From Cyanophora paradoxa (taxonomy: Eukaryota; Glaucocystophyceae; Cyanophorales; Cyanophoraceae): a stretch of DNA of 64,000 nucleotides. This document shows positions 33,467-43,826 of the stretch, in pieces (the first letter of the stretch is position 1; every line of letters starts with the position of its first letter). The stretch covers positions 124,001 to 188,000 of the forward strand of contig QPMI01000170.1 of assembly GCA_004431415.1 (NCBI GenBank). The letters are read 5' to 3'. Under the pieces are notes generated by a model. The model ran no database searches. It was not told where the DNA came from and saw nothing but the letters and a program-made list of their open reading frames with translations. The position numbers were made by a program, and so were the translations under genes.

Positions 33467-33673
33467 CTGCGCCTCGTTTTTGCGCAGTCTGTCAAGCCTT
33501 GGGCCGACGACCCCGACCACCACGTATAGCTATCAGCTAGCGCTGCCAGGCTGTTGTCTCGGCATTTTCGGCTGTCACAGTGTTGTCTCTAGTTATTGCG
33601 CACGAACACTGGCGTGCGGAACCGGGGTTCGGATCCGGTGGAGGTCTTTTCACGTGAGGTCTGTTACGGTAGC
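33467..33673. other. 3' flank before MITE
   Basis: No gene recognised. A tRNA B-box-like string near 33624-33642 lacks the invariant A58 and has no cloverleaf. Confidence 0.5.
33666..33673. repeat. target-site duplication, left copy (ACGGTAGC)
   Basis: Identical to 34196-34203, directly flanking the terminal inverted repeats of the element between. Confidence 0.9.
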
Positions 33674-34195
33674 CAGTGATGGCATTAATAATACTCCCCA
33701 AAACGCCGACCTTAACATTAATAGTTAAGGTCTTTATTATAATATTAATAACATTATAGTGTATTATAATAATGCTCCATACAAATCCCGCCCCGGCAGC
33801 CCCGTCCTGCTTCTTCTTCGTACATTCAGCACTCTTAAATGAAGCAGATAAGCAAGATTCAACCGTTTGAACTGTGCAGCTACGTGTTTAGAACAGGCTT
33901 GTGCCTTCTTTAAGAGATGGTGAGAGGGGTATGGTACCTGAGGTGTGTTCCATGGAGCTGTCAGGATGTCCGAGCGCTCGCAGAGCATTCAGACACATCT
34001 TAAACATCGTTTTAAAGCGTTGAGTTGCGTCGTGGTGCGCTCCTGGGCAAAAGAAAGCGCACTAATAGGGGGTACCCCCGTATATTAATATTGTATTGTT
34101 AAGGTCCCCGATTCGGGGGAACCTTATAATAATACTATTATAATGCATTATAATAATGTTTATTACTGGATATTAATATTAAACGGCCATCACTG
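33674..34195. mobile_element. hAT-like MITE, 522 bp, copy 1
   Basis: Begins CAGTGATGGC and ends GCCATCACTG, a 10-bp perfect terminal inverted repeat, and is flanked by an exact 8-bp direct duplication ACGGTAGC. The interior is AT-rich (TTATAATATTAATAA-type palindromes) in sharp contrast to the host DNA and has no transposase coding capacity. An 8-bp duplication with ends beginning CA is the signature of the hAT superfamily, so this is probably a non-autonomous element moved in trans. It sits between two plus-strand genes. A second element with the same ends lies at 57518-58018. Confidence 0.85.
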
Positions 34196-34203
34196 ACGGT
34201 AGC
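34196..34203. repeat. target-site duplication, right copy (ACGGTAGC)
   Basis: Second copy of the 8-bp duplication created by insertion of the MITE. Confidence 0.9.
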
Positions 34204-34776
34204 GCGGCTCCGGCCGCGGATCCCAAGTCGCTCTGGCTCTTGGCATTCTCAGTCCGTAGAAGATTTCTGCAGCTCTTGTGGCACTGTTAGTTTGTCGGTT
34301 AGCGTCTCTACAGGACAGTCATCCTCGTGGGCCCAGGCGCCCATTAAAAGCGATAGTGAAGCGAAGGAGAAGTCTCGGAGGCCTGCGGCGTGCCGTGTGC
34401 GCTTCGCCCCGGTTTAGCGTGTCACGGCTTCCGGAGCAAGATGATCGCAAGCACCGGGCGCTCGGGCTCGAATAATGTTGTGAGGGACTTTGCGAGCTTC
34501 CAGGTGCGCTGCTAGGGCGCCGATCGTGTCATGGGTGGTTCCGGAGCCTACGGTCGATCTGCGGCGTGGCCTGCGCCCGATCTCGCACGAAACGTCTCTA
34601 ATGTACATGTACTGCGGCACAGGAGCAAATCGTGAAGGTCCGAACGCTTTCCCGCGAGCCTCGCGTCGCCGCTACTAGCTCTACATGGCCGCCACTAGCA
34701 ACAGGAACAGCGACTGCGCACGCGCAGTCGTCTAAATGACATCTTTTAGGAATATCGGCAGCGAGCTTCGTGGTCA
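34204..34776. other. gap with no recognised gene
   Basis: Between the MITE and the small Pro/Ala-rich ORF. Short open frames exist on both strands but none shows family similarity. It probably holds the upstream region and 5' exon of the next gene. Confidence 0.4.
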
Positions 34777-35517
34777 ATGAAGTACGGGGAGGAACTCGAG
34801 AGGAAGAGGATCGCCCGCAACGGCGCCGACGAGTCTCGTGACGTAGCTAGTGACTACTTCTTCCTGCTGGTGAGCGAGACGCTTTCACCCTCGCACGACT
34901 TGCCCCCGACGCGGCCCGCGCAGCTCCAGAAGAACGCGGAGCAGTTCGGCCACGCGCCTCCGGCGCTGCAGGAGCGCCTAGGGCTGCGGAACGGGCCCTC
35001 CGCCCCGACTTCCAAGGACCAGCTCCCTTGGGGCGACCACGCCCTCCCCTCGGCACCGCCGGAGCCCCGCGTGCCCCACAGGAACGGACTGCACCCCAGC
35101 AGCAGCAGGCGCGGGCAGGAAGCGCACCGGGCGGAAGCGCCGGCGATGACGACGCCGCCGGCCTCGCACGGGGTGCGCCCCGAGGGCGCGTTCCTCGCGG
35201 CCCAGGCCAAGGCCTCCGTCTCGCCGCAGAAGGCCGCCGCCTCGCCGGGGAAGGCGCCTGCAATCGGCACGCCCACGAGGCCGCCCGTACTCCCCGCCCT
35301 CGCCGTCGCCGGCAGGGGCGGTATGAGCCCGGCCAGCAAGTCCCCGCGCGCCCCGGCGCCCTCGGGCGCGGGGGCGGGGCCGTCGCCGCTGCGCCCCGGG
35401 GAAGGCTCGCCGCGGAGGGCACTGCTCGCCGGCGGGGGCGAGAGCAAGTCGTTCTCCTCCCCGCGGCCCCGCGTGCTCCCTGCCAAGGCCCTCCGCTCCT
35501 CCAGCGCCCGGCATTAG
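34777..35517 (+). CDS. Pro/Ala/Ser-rich protein of unknown function
   Basis: An uninterrupted 246-residue frame starting at ATG (MKYGEELERKRIARNGADES) and ending SSSARH. The first 75 residues are charged and helix-prone. The remainder is disordered with repeated SPxK/R-type sites (SVSPQKAAASPGKAPAIGTP, MSPASKSPRAPAPS), which are possible proline-directed kinase sites. A 54-nt segment beginning GTGAGCGAG after YFFLL and ending CGCAG before LQKNAEQFG looks like a spliceable, frame-neutral intron. Additional 5' exons are possible. Family not recognised. Confidence 0.45.
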   Translation: MKYGEELERKRIARNGADESRDVASDYFFLLVSETLSPSHDLPPTRPAQLQKNAEQFGHAPPALQERLGLRNGPSAPTSKDQLPWGDHALPSAPPEPRVPHRNGLHPSSSRRGQEAHRAEAPAMTTPPASHGVRPEGAFLAAQAKASVSPQKAAASPGKAPAIGTPTRPPVLPALAVAGRGGMSPASKSPRAPAPSGAGAGPSPLRPGEGSPRRALLAGGGESKSFSSPRPRVLPAKALRSSSARH

Positions 35518-35731
35518 CGCCCCAGCTATAGGTCTCCGGCCCCCCGCATCGCCGCACCCTATCGAGGGCCCTCTCGGCCCTTCATTTATTCACGTAATTA
35601 ATGTATTCGCGCCAGCTGCAGCTCTCCGTCGTGTAATTATTTTTCGCGTTTGATTTTGCCGCTGTATCGTTGCTTTGAAATAGCTGCAATGGGCTAGCAT
35701 TGCGCGCTGCTTCGCGCGAGGGCGGGGCGGG

Positions 35732-36996
35732 TCAGGAGGAGGAGGCGGCGGCGAGGAAGCGCTTGACGACGGGGAGCTGGGGCAGGCCGGTGTCGGGGGC
35801 CCCAGCGGCCTTGGCGGCCGGCGAGGAGTACGTCTCGAGGAGCTGCCTGCGGACCCACTCCTCGACGTCGGCGTTCTCGCGCACCTCGGCGCTCTCCTTG
35901 GACTTGCCCCGCAGCGCCGCCGCCACGGCCACGGTCGCCATCAGGCAGCCGTACAGGCACCGCAGCGACATCGTCCCCGCGAGCCGCATCGAGTGGATGT
36001 AGTACTTGCGCGCCATCTTGAAGTTCTCCAGCCCGCCGATGGTGAAGAGGACCTGCGCGCGCGACGCTCAGCGCCCCGCCCTGCCTCGCCCCGCCGCCTC
36101 GCTGCCACGGCGCTCGCCTCTGCGTATTTGAGGTGGAACGTCGAGTTCTGCGGCGCCGAGAGGATGAGCTCCTCGAAGCAGAACTGGGCGCTCGTGAACC
36201 TGTTCGCGCTTTTCGTTACTGGCGGGGTCCGCGGCGAGCGGCCGGCATGCGGCGCACTGGTGCAGCGAGATGTACAGGTCAGCAAGCTCGGACCATGCGT
36301 CCGCGTCCGCCTGGTACACCTTGAGGTAGGCGTTTAAAGCGTCCACAGCGGCGCCCCACTGCCCCTGCGCCTTGTGGATCGCTACTCTCCGCTTCAGGAC
36401 GATCTGCACCCTCGATGTGAACCGCAAGCTTCGGTGCTTCCTGAGAGCCGCGCACGGGGTTCGCAGCGTCCTCGCTCAACAGCTGCGTGTACAGAACAAT
36501 GGCCGCGTCGTAGTCGCCTTGCGCCTCCAGGATCATGCCCTCCAGCCTCCTCACGCGGAAGCTGGACGGGTATTTCGATCGTAGCGCCTTGAAGCATTCC
36601 TGCGGGGGGCCGGCGAAGAGGGGCATGAGCGCGGGACGGGACGGGATGCGTGGCGGCGCACATTCGCGCAGTCCAGGTCGCCGGCGTCTAGAGCCGCAAT
36701 GAGCGTCTGTTCGTATACGTCCCAGGCTGCGCGAGGCGGGCAGCCGCGCGGCGTGAGCGCAGCGAGGTCGGCTCGATGCGCAGGCCTCGCGACCAGCGAA
36801 GCTACGAACCTTCGCTGCCGAGCTTGCCGCGCTGCTTCAGCGCCCGTCGACCGCATGGCAGCGCCTCAGCCTTCCGTGCTTTGGTCTCACGAAGCAAGGA
36901 CAGGATCCTTCGCACGAGCCCAAAGTCCGCCGATGCAAAGCTGCATTGCCTCAGCGTGTCCAGCGCCTGGAGGAGCGCTGGATAACTCGACGCCAT
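35732..36996 (-). CDS. ER membrane protein complex subunit 2 (EMC2)
   Basis: Cytosolic TPR subunit of the EMC, the insertase for tail-anchored and multipass proteins. Exons read MASSYPALLQALDTLRQCSF, WDVYEQTLIAALDAGDLDCA, CFKALRSKYPSSFRVRRLEG then MILEAQGDYDAAIVLYTQLL, LKRRVAIHKAQGQWGAAVDA, DAWSELADLYISLHQ, FCFEELILSAPQNSTFHLKY, GGLENFKMARKYYIHSMRLA, in the order of the EMC2 TPR superhelix, including the signature CFEELILxxPQN and GGLEN motifs. C-terminus VVKRFLAAASSS. Start is the first ATG of the N-terminal exon. A divergent gap of 360 bp separates it from SUGP1. Confidence 0.88.
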
Positions 36997-37356
36997 GGTC
37001 GCGCAACCCACGAGATCGCGTACCCCGTTTGTGGCAGAAAGTCTCACGAAATGCGAGCCTCCCGCGCCTCTCGCTCTGATCGAACGCGCAACTGAACAAA
37101 ATCGGGGCTGCAGGTACCCGACGGCAGGCGGCGAGCCTCTGCCCCCTGGAGTCCAGCCGGTCGCGCTGCCGGCGAATGACGGCAGGTGCGCTCGATTTTG
37201 GTCAAAGCCTGCCCGAGCTAGCCGCCTTCCCATCTCTCCTATCGAGCCTGCGGTGTGGCCTTATGACGGCGCGCCGCGCGCTGAGCGCTCTTACGCACGC
37301 AGGAGCTCGAACAATTGTTCTGATGCGCGTTTTCACGCAGCTTCCTCGCTCAGTTC
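36997..37356. promoter_or_regulatory. divergent region EMC2 / SUGP1-like
   Basis: 360 bp between two outward-facing start codons. No coding similarity and no TATA box seen. Confidence 0.3.
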
Positions 37357-39476
37357 ATGGCGATGCAGCGTCAGCAGGCGGCTCAGTCCGGCCCGCCACC
37401 CCCGCCGGACCCGCGAAATCCTCTGAACCGTAGCGCGCCGCCACCGCACGGCGCGCCGCACGGCATGCCGCACGGCGCTCCCTCGTACGGTTTTCCTCAG
37501 CACGGGGCGCCCCAGATTCCACACCCACCGGGAGGCATCCCGCCCCCACCGGGCGGCATCCCGCCCCCACCGGGCGGCATCCCGCCCCCACCGGGCGGCA
37601 TCCCGCCCCCGCCGGGCGGCATCCCGCCCCCGCCGGGCGGCATCCCGCCTCCCCCCGGGGTACGCTTCCCAGGCCTCGCGGTCCCTCCTCCGCCCCCGCC
37701 GGCGGGGTGGCAGCCGCCGGGTGTGGCCCAGAAGCCCTCGGCGTACGAGCAGGCCTTGTATCAGGGCCCCCCCGTGGCGGGCGCCCCTCAGCAACCCGCG
37801 GAGGCCCCGCCTGGGGTGGCCCCGCCAGCCCCGCCGGCGCCGGCGGCGCCGAAGGGGTTCGTTCTCGCCTCGCGGCCCTCTACGTCTTCCTCGGCGGCGC
37901 ACAAGCCGGCGCCGGCCTCGGAGGCGAAGAAGAAGGCCTTCGTCTACAACGAGGACGAGGAGGAGGTGCCCCGCATTTCCTTTCCTTTCCTTCTTCTCCG
38001 CTGACCCCTCGCGGCAGGAGCTCAAGGAGGAGCCCGTGAAGCGGCCGCGCGTTGGCGTCGCGTCGGCCGTGCAGCAGCCGCAGCAAAAGCCGGCGCCGCC
38101 CCCGAGCGTCCCCGCCAAGCTCCCGGGCTCGGGCCTCAAGCCCGTCCTCTTCCAGTCCTCGAACCCCTCCGTCTCCCCGTCGCCGCCAGCGGCGGCCGCA
38201 CCACCGGCGGCGCCGCCCGTGCCGTCCGGCCCGCCGCCGCCGGAGGACGTGGAGATGAGGACGCTGATCGAGCGGGTGGCGGAGTACGCGACGAAGAACG
38301 CGGAGTTCGAGAACATCACGCGGAGCAAGAACAAGGAGAACCCCAAGTTCCGATTCCTCTTCGACGAGGCCTGCCCCGAGGCGAAGTACTACCGCCACCG
38401 CCTCGCCCTCCTCCGCTCCGGCGGCTCCACCTCGTCCCCGCCCGCCCGCCCCGCCGCCTCTGTCGCCTCCGGCTCCTCCGCCTTCTCCACTGGCCCCGCC
38501 TTCGTCCCCGCCCAGTCCTCTTCCACGCCCCCGGACGCCCCATCGAGCTCCAAGTGGGACGCCCCGCCTGCCTCGGCCTCCTCCGGCGCCGCCCCGGCGG
38601 GGCTGGCGCAGGAGGTCGCGGCCGCCGCGGCGCGCGCAGCCGCCGCCGCCGCCGCGCTTGCGAACTCGGAGAACGAGATCCCAGAGGACCCTGTGGCGCG
38701 CATGGAGTATTTCTTCAAGCAGAAGGCGGGCCTTGCGCGCCGAGCGGCGGCTCGTCTCGGTTCTTACGGCGGCGGCAGGTCGCGCGGCACGGCCTCGGGG
38801 ACAACTCGAACGACCCGCCCCCGCCGACGAAGCCCGGCCGCAAGAAGCGGAACTTCAGCGAAGGTCCGCGCGCCCCTCTCGCTTCGCCGTAGCCCGGGCC
38901 CACCCTTGAACGGCGCAGGCCCGCCGCCGGAGGAGAAGGAGAAGAAGGGCCACCATATCGGTAAGGGCCCGCCGGCGCCAGTCCCCAGCCAGGGGGGCGG
39001 CTGAGGCGGCAGCAGGGGACCACCTCCCGCCGGAGGAGCTGGAGGCGTTCCTGGCCAAGTGCCAGGACCCGAACGCCCCCGCAGCGCGCCCCGACGAGAA
39101 GTACAAGCTCGACTCGAGTAACGTCGGACACAAGCTCCTCCAGAAGATGGGCTGGGCCGAGGGCACTGGCCTCGGCGCCGAGCAGCAGGGGATACAGGCG
39201 CCCATACACGCGGGGAGCGTCAGGCTCGACGGGGCCGGCATCGGCGCCGGCGACGCCTCCGAAATTAAAGAGGGCGACGGTCCGTCCTGGTCGCCTCGTC
39301 CGGCATCCCGCCCGCACGCTTACCCAGCCTCAGACATCTACGAGCAGTACAAGAAGAGGATGCAGCTGAGCTACAAGCACCGTGCGCCGCGGCTCTCGCT
39401 CGAACGCACGCCCGCCCCGCTTACTCCGCCTGCAGGGCCTAATCCGTTTAACAACCCTCGAAAATCGTACTACTAG
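37357..39476 (+). CDS. SURP and G-patch splicing factor (SUGP1-like)
   Basis: Order: Pro-rich N-terminus with a GGIPPPP heptad repeat (37530-37655), a spliced acidic KAFVYNEDEEE/ELKEEPVKRPR segment, a SURP module (MRTLIERVAEYATKNAEFEN, then NPKFRFLFDEACPEAKYY), an Ala-rich linker ending IPEDPVARMEYFFKQKA, a C-terminal G-patch (NVGHKLLQKMGWAEGTGLGA, EQQGIQAPIHAG) and the family-typical tail YEQYKKRMQLSYKHRA ... NPFNNPRKSYY. In animals SUGP1 acts at branch-point recognition by recruiting a DEAH helicase through its G-patch. The first intron (after NEDEEE) is GT-AG with a CTGAC branch-like word and a C/T-rich tract. Several short introns in 38720-39010. Confidence 0.87.
37530..37655 (+). repeat. 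21-bp coding minisatellite (GGIPPPP x 6)
   Basis: Six near-identical 21-bp units encode GGIPPPP in the SUGP1-like N-terminus. The first units use CCA and the later ones CCG at one proline, showing recent expansion. Confidence 0.9.
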
Positions 39477-39705
39477 AGTATAAGCGTTGTACAAAGCTGA
39501 TTATGAGCCCGCAATGCACGCTCCAGCCCGACGTCCAATTTATCGGGCCCGCGCCACACTAGCCCGCTGCCCTGCACTCAAGCCCATTGGTATTGCGGCC
39601 ATACGGGAAAGAAAGGCATCCGCGTGAGATTCGGGGGCAACAAGTCGCACGAACACACTCCATCTCGAAAAGAAAGAGAGCGCCGAGAACCGGCTCGGAG
39701 TCTGT

Positions 39706-40462
39706 TTAAGACTCGGCAAGGTCACGAAGGCGGCGGATCGTGGAGCGGACGGTCGCGGCCGCGGCGGTGCTGCGCGGTAAACAGCGATAAGCGGTTGGCC
39801 GGGGCGGCAGCTGACGGGCAGGGCAGGGCGGAATGGCGATCGGAACGGTGTGTGGCTCGGACACGGCGGGGAGCACGGCTGCTAGACTTAGCTATTGCAT
39901 CAACATGGGAGCTACTCACTTCATGGTCCACGCGCCACCAGCGACGGTCTTGCAGCACGACTTGCACTTCCAGATGCCGACCGCAGCGCGCTTCACGGAG
40001 TCCTAAAGAGGCGAACGAGGTAGCAAGTGAGCATCGGGTGCTACCCGCCGAATGCACGCCCCGGCGGGCCGCTGAACATGGCTGCCTCTCGCATCGCGCC
40101 GAGACCGCACCTTGCCGCAGAACGCGCAGGTGTACTTCGCGTGCTGGGTGATTTCCATCTTCTTGATCTGCTTACGCAGAGAAGCACCATAGCGAGTGGC
40201 GTACTTGCCGACGACGCCGGCCTGTCGGGGCTGTCAGCTGCTGAGGGCGGCTGCCATGCGGGTGGCGCTCGCCTTCTTCGTGCGCTTGCCCTGAGAGCCG
40301 CCGCGGGTGGAAGCAAAGCGGGGACGGGCGAAAGTCAGAGCAGGCTAAGCAGAGGCGAAGGCGGGACACGCGATCGAGGCGTCGCCGGTCGCCAACTAGG
40401 GACCTCTACAGCTACTGATGTACAAGCTAAACTCCCGCGTGCCGCAGGGGCCGACGTACCAT
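39706..40462 (-). CDS. Cytosolic 60S ribosomal protein eL43 (RPL37A)
   Basis: A complete 92-residue protein from five coding exons: 40462-40460 (the ATG alone), 40290-40273, 40221-40111, 40002-39920 and 39769-39706, totalling exactly 93 codons with stop. It reads [92 protein letters not shown]. The C-x2-C (CAFC) and C-x2-C (CKSC) pairs form the zinc ribbon. Introns: GTACGT, GCGAGC (a GC-AG intron), GTGCGG and GTGAGT donors. The start codon followed directly by an intron is a layout common in ribosomal-protein genes. It lies head to head with RPA3. Confidence 0.96.
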
Positions 40463-40716
40463 GACTGCTGTTGATCGCCCCGCGGAATGACCCTACCCCC
40501 GGCTCGCTCCCCCCTCCTCACCAGCGGGTACCGCGTCGAGCAAGTTTGAAGCTTTCCCGCGCCAGCAGCAGGCCCCGGAGCGCACGGATCGCCGCACGGA
40601 ACATCACCATCGCATCAGCTGCCTCTCAGCGACTGCACCGCTCATTTAGACGAGGTGCGCGTTCCCGCGGTCGAGCGCAAGGCGCGCGGGAAGGCGTGCC
40701 GACGCGCCGAGCGCAG
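40463..40716. promoter_or_regulatory. divergent region eL43 / RPA3
   Basis: 254 bp between outward-facing start codons. The end nearest RPA3 reads GCGCAG directly before its ATG, so a 5' UTR intron acceptor may lie there. Confidence 0.35.
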
Positions 40717-41141
40717 ATGGGTCCCTCAGATGATGTGCCGCACCCCCGCATCAACGGGGGAATGGTTCGGAGCATGGCAGGGAAGCCGGGCAAGGCCATC
40801 CTCGTCGGCCGCGTTCTCGGCACAAGCGGGGCAACAGTAACGATCGAGGCGAGCGATGGCGCGGAGGTCATCGTCGCGCCGCGCGCACAATCGGCCGGCC
40901 TGTACAACCCTGGCAGTGTTCTCGAGGTGACTGGGACGGTGAACGCCACCGGCGTCGTTCAGGAGACGGAGCAACCCGTCGATCTCGGCGCCAACTTCGG
41001 TGCGGCCCGCTTGCGCACACCCCCTCACTCTCGCCGCGGGAATAAGGAACGCTCAATCGCGGTGCCGGCGCAGATTTGAAGCGCTACAACCAACTAGTTG
41101 GATTTGCAAACAACCAGTACGCAGGTCTTTTCAAGGTGTAG
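40717..41141 (+). CDS. Replication protein A 14-kDa subunit (RPA3)
   Basis: A 116-residue OB-fold protein from two exons (40717-40999 and 41074-41141, GT-AG). Motifs in order: HPRINGGMVRSMAGKPGKAI (family start PRIN-G-M), LVGRVLGTSGATVTIEASDG, NPGSVLEVTGTVNATGVVQE, VDLGANFDLKRYNQLVGFAN and the end NNQYAGLFKV. Human RPA3 is similar in length (121). It forms the trimerisation core of RPA, the eukaryotic single-stranded-DNA-binding complex. The ATG directly follows CAG, so an upstream exon with another start remains possible, but none is needed. Confidence 0.88.
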
Positions 41142-41336
41142 CTAGAGCAGAGGCGTGTGTGTACAGTCTACAGGTTCAAATGCGCATGCAGCTTTCGTCC
41201 AGGGTTCCGGACAAATGCATGCCCCAGCCTGCAGCCCGTGCGCGGTCTTTCTCGCGGCCTCGCGTTCTATCTCAGGCGTGTGGTGAGGTCCTTGACTTGA
41301 AATACCATTTTGCACAAACGATAGAACGGGCTGGCG

Positions 41337-43447
41337 CTAGCTTGCGGGACAGGAACTGGCGCGCGGGTAAAGGCGTCGAGGGCAGTCGTATTGCCGCCAC
41401 TTGCGCAAGCTCCACGGGTTCGCCGACTCGATCGGCTGCTGCTTGTCCCGGATGGCGGCCAGCCGCTTCTGAAATCGCTCCCAGTTGTTGTCCTTCGCAT
41501 ACCCTGCGGATCGCTCGAAAGGAGTGCATCGCGAAGGAGGTACCGCGACACGCACGCTGCCACATGGGTCCGCTCGAGAAGATCCTGTGCTGGATCTGCG
41601 CAGGCGTCAGCGGCTAGCGCGGTCGAAGACGGGCGTGCGCCGCACGTTCTCGACGATGCTCTGCCCGTCAATCCAGAGGTCTGGGGGGCGTGGCGTGAGC
41701 GCTGCGGGGCCATCGAAGCGACTGCAGCCGATGATCGACACGGACCGTAGCCGATGAGCTCGGCGCGAAGGCGGACATCGATCTGCAGGCGGGGCGCAGA
41801 GTCAGAGAAGGGCCGGCTCGGGGCGAGTTCGCGGCGGCGGCGGCGGCGGCGGCGGGCCTCGTGGCAGTCGTCGCCGACGTCGAGGAACTCGTCGAGGCCG
41901 TTCAGCGCCTCGTACGCGCTCCACGGCGCCGACGCGAAGCTGCCGCGCGAGGCCTCAGCCGCGGGCGGGGACGCGGTGCCGCGGGGCCCGGGGGGACCTC
42001 ATCTCCCAGAAGGTGTCGGGCCCCGGCTGTTTCTCGAAGCCGGGCTTCCGGTTGATCACCTCCTGCGGCCTGCACCGGCACCAGCGTCAGTGATGTAAAG
42101 AGGCCTAGCGAGCCGGCGCACCGGAAGAAGAACGGCGACCACTTGCCGCCGATCACGGAGGGAGGCTGCTTGACCTCCTCCTGCGCACCCGGCATCAGGA
42201 CGACGCCCTGACGATTCTGCGCTACCCCGGGCCAAGGAACGAGCCTTGAAGATCAGGAGGGAGCGGAAATCGCCCATCGCCTCCTCGTCAATGATCGACT
42301 TGATGTCATTGTGCCCGTAAACTGCATCCAGATAAGGGAGGGCGGTGGGAGGGAGAAGGGTGGGGTAGGGGGAAGGGAGGAGGGGGAGGGGGGGGGGGAG
42401 GGGGGGAGGGGGGCGGACATATTTCGGGATACGCGAGGAAGGACTTCGGATGCTCCCGGTAGAACTCGATCGTCCGCTCGACGAAGCTAGAGGGTGGAGA
42501 TCAGGGGAAATCTGGGTACAGCAGAGAGAGGCATGTCTTACCGCGGGGGTACCCAGGAGAAGTCCATCAGGATGGTGACAATTTCCCCCGAGATGAGGAG
42601 CAGCCTGCGCCGCCATCAGGCCCCGTGTCGCTTCTCAATTCCGCGTCAAGGGAGGGTTACCCCGTGTTGAGCGCCTTGTATATACCGAACTTGGTGCCCT
42701 TTAACTCGACGGACTGCAGGAGTCTCAACTTTTGGCAAGGGAGCGCGGCGGGCGGGCTCGTAAGAGAGGACGTGAACTGGCCTTGGGTCGGCTGGGGATG
42801 ACGCCTAGGCAGGGTATTCCCTTTTCCTTGGCCATCTCCATAACCGCCGTACCCCGGTAGGCCGCCAGCTCGTCCACGCTGATGTGGGATTGAGGGGGGT
42901 CGACGGCAGATGAGGGCGGGAGCCGCACATGACAATCTCGTAATCCTGTGAAGTCTGTGCCGCGAGCGAGTTGAACAAGACGTCGTATCCACCGGGCCGC
43001 TTTGTCACGAATACCTGCGCACGCGTGAGTCCTTAGCTCCGCCTGTTGCTCGCTTGCGGGCTCTCCGCGACAGCGGACAATTGAGAGGATGGGTTTCCTG
43101 CACGGCGGCTCGTAGCTAACGTCAATGAATAGCGGGACCGATGTGCAGTACTGCGTGGCCTCATCGTCATCTGCCCTCTTCGCTAGAAGCTGCGTGCTCC
43201 CCGCTTCGAGCTTGCTTGCGTCGACCAGGCTGGGCTGGGCTTGCTTGCTCTTCCGCGTAATGCTCTTCACAACCGGGACATCCACGAAAAACTGGCTCAG
43301 AATCACCAATAGGATAACCTTCGGACGAGGAGAGTCAGCGAGAGCGCAGACCAAGCCGCATCGGGCGCGCACCGCGCCTCCGGCCGCAACGGCGATGCGC
43401 CGCGAGCTGCGCTTCAACCGGCGCTGCAGCCGCCGCAGCGCGAGCAT
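41337..43447 (-). CDS. type II membrane GT2-like glycosyltransferase
   Basis: Basic N-terminus and signal anchor (MLALRRLQRRLKRSSRRIAV, then VILLVILSQFFVDVPVV) place the catalytic part in the Golgi lumen. Catalytic part: FVTKRPGGYDVLFNSLAAQT (strand 1 and first helix), QDYEI then VDELAAYRGTAVMEMAKEKG with a VDE replacing the usual DD, GTKFGIYKALNTG (family NTG), GEIVTILMDFSWVPPR, SFVERTIEFYREHPKSFLAY-like, YGHNDIKSIIDEEAMGDFRS, and a C-terminal region NWERFQKRLAAIRDKQQPIE. The pattern fits a GT-A fold of family 2; donor and acceptor are unknown. One intron (42360-42420 plus strand) is very G-rich, thus C-rich on the sense strand. Confidence 0.6.
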
Positions 43448-43826
43448 CCCTTAAAAGCGCGCCTCCTTTCCGCCGCGCCGCCCGTTTGAGCTTATGAGTT
43501 CGAGCGGTTGTCTTCGTGCGCGACGCGCTACGCGTGGGTGGCAGGCCGCGGGCGGCGGGCGGCGGGCCGCGGGCGGCGGGCCGCGGGCCAAGACTGGGGG
43601 TATCGCTGCTGGATCAAATCGCGGCGGCGAGCCGAACTCTCTTGCATTAGCACACAACACAACTACAATGAGTTTCACATCGCCCAATAAATCTCTCCGA
43701 CTAGATATTATCGAGGACCGTGCGGCGGCGAGCCGTATCCCGGCTTAAGCTCGGCCGCCTCGGCGAAGCACGAAGCACAAAAGCACAAAGCTCAGCGAAG
43801 AACGAAGCACAGCAAGAGGGTCGGCG
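43448..43826. promoter_or_regulatory. divergent region glycosyltransferase / acyltransferase
   Basis: 379 bp between start codons. Holds a GGGCGGCGGGCC tandem repeat (43545-43592) and repeated AAGCACAAAGC words (43765-43815). No coding similarity. Confidence 0.35.

Noticed and set aside
33610-33645. tRNA-like T-arm (GGGGTTCGGATCC)
   Set aside because: Position 58 is G instead of the invariant A, and no acceptor, D or anticodon arms fit upstream.
43494-43748. 84-codon plus-strand frame in the divergent gap
   Set aside because: Low-complexity GGGCGGCGG repeat product with no homology; it lies in the shared promoter region.
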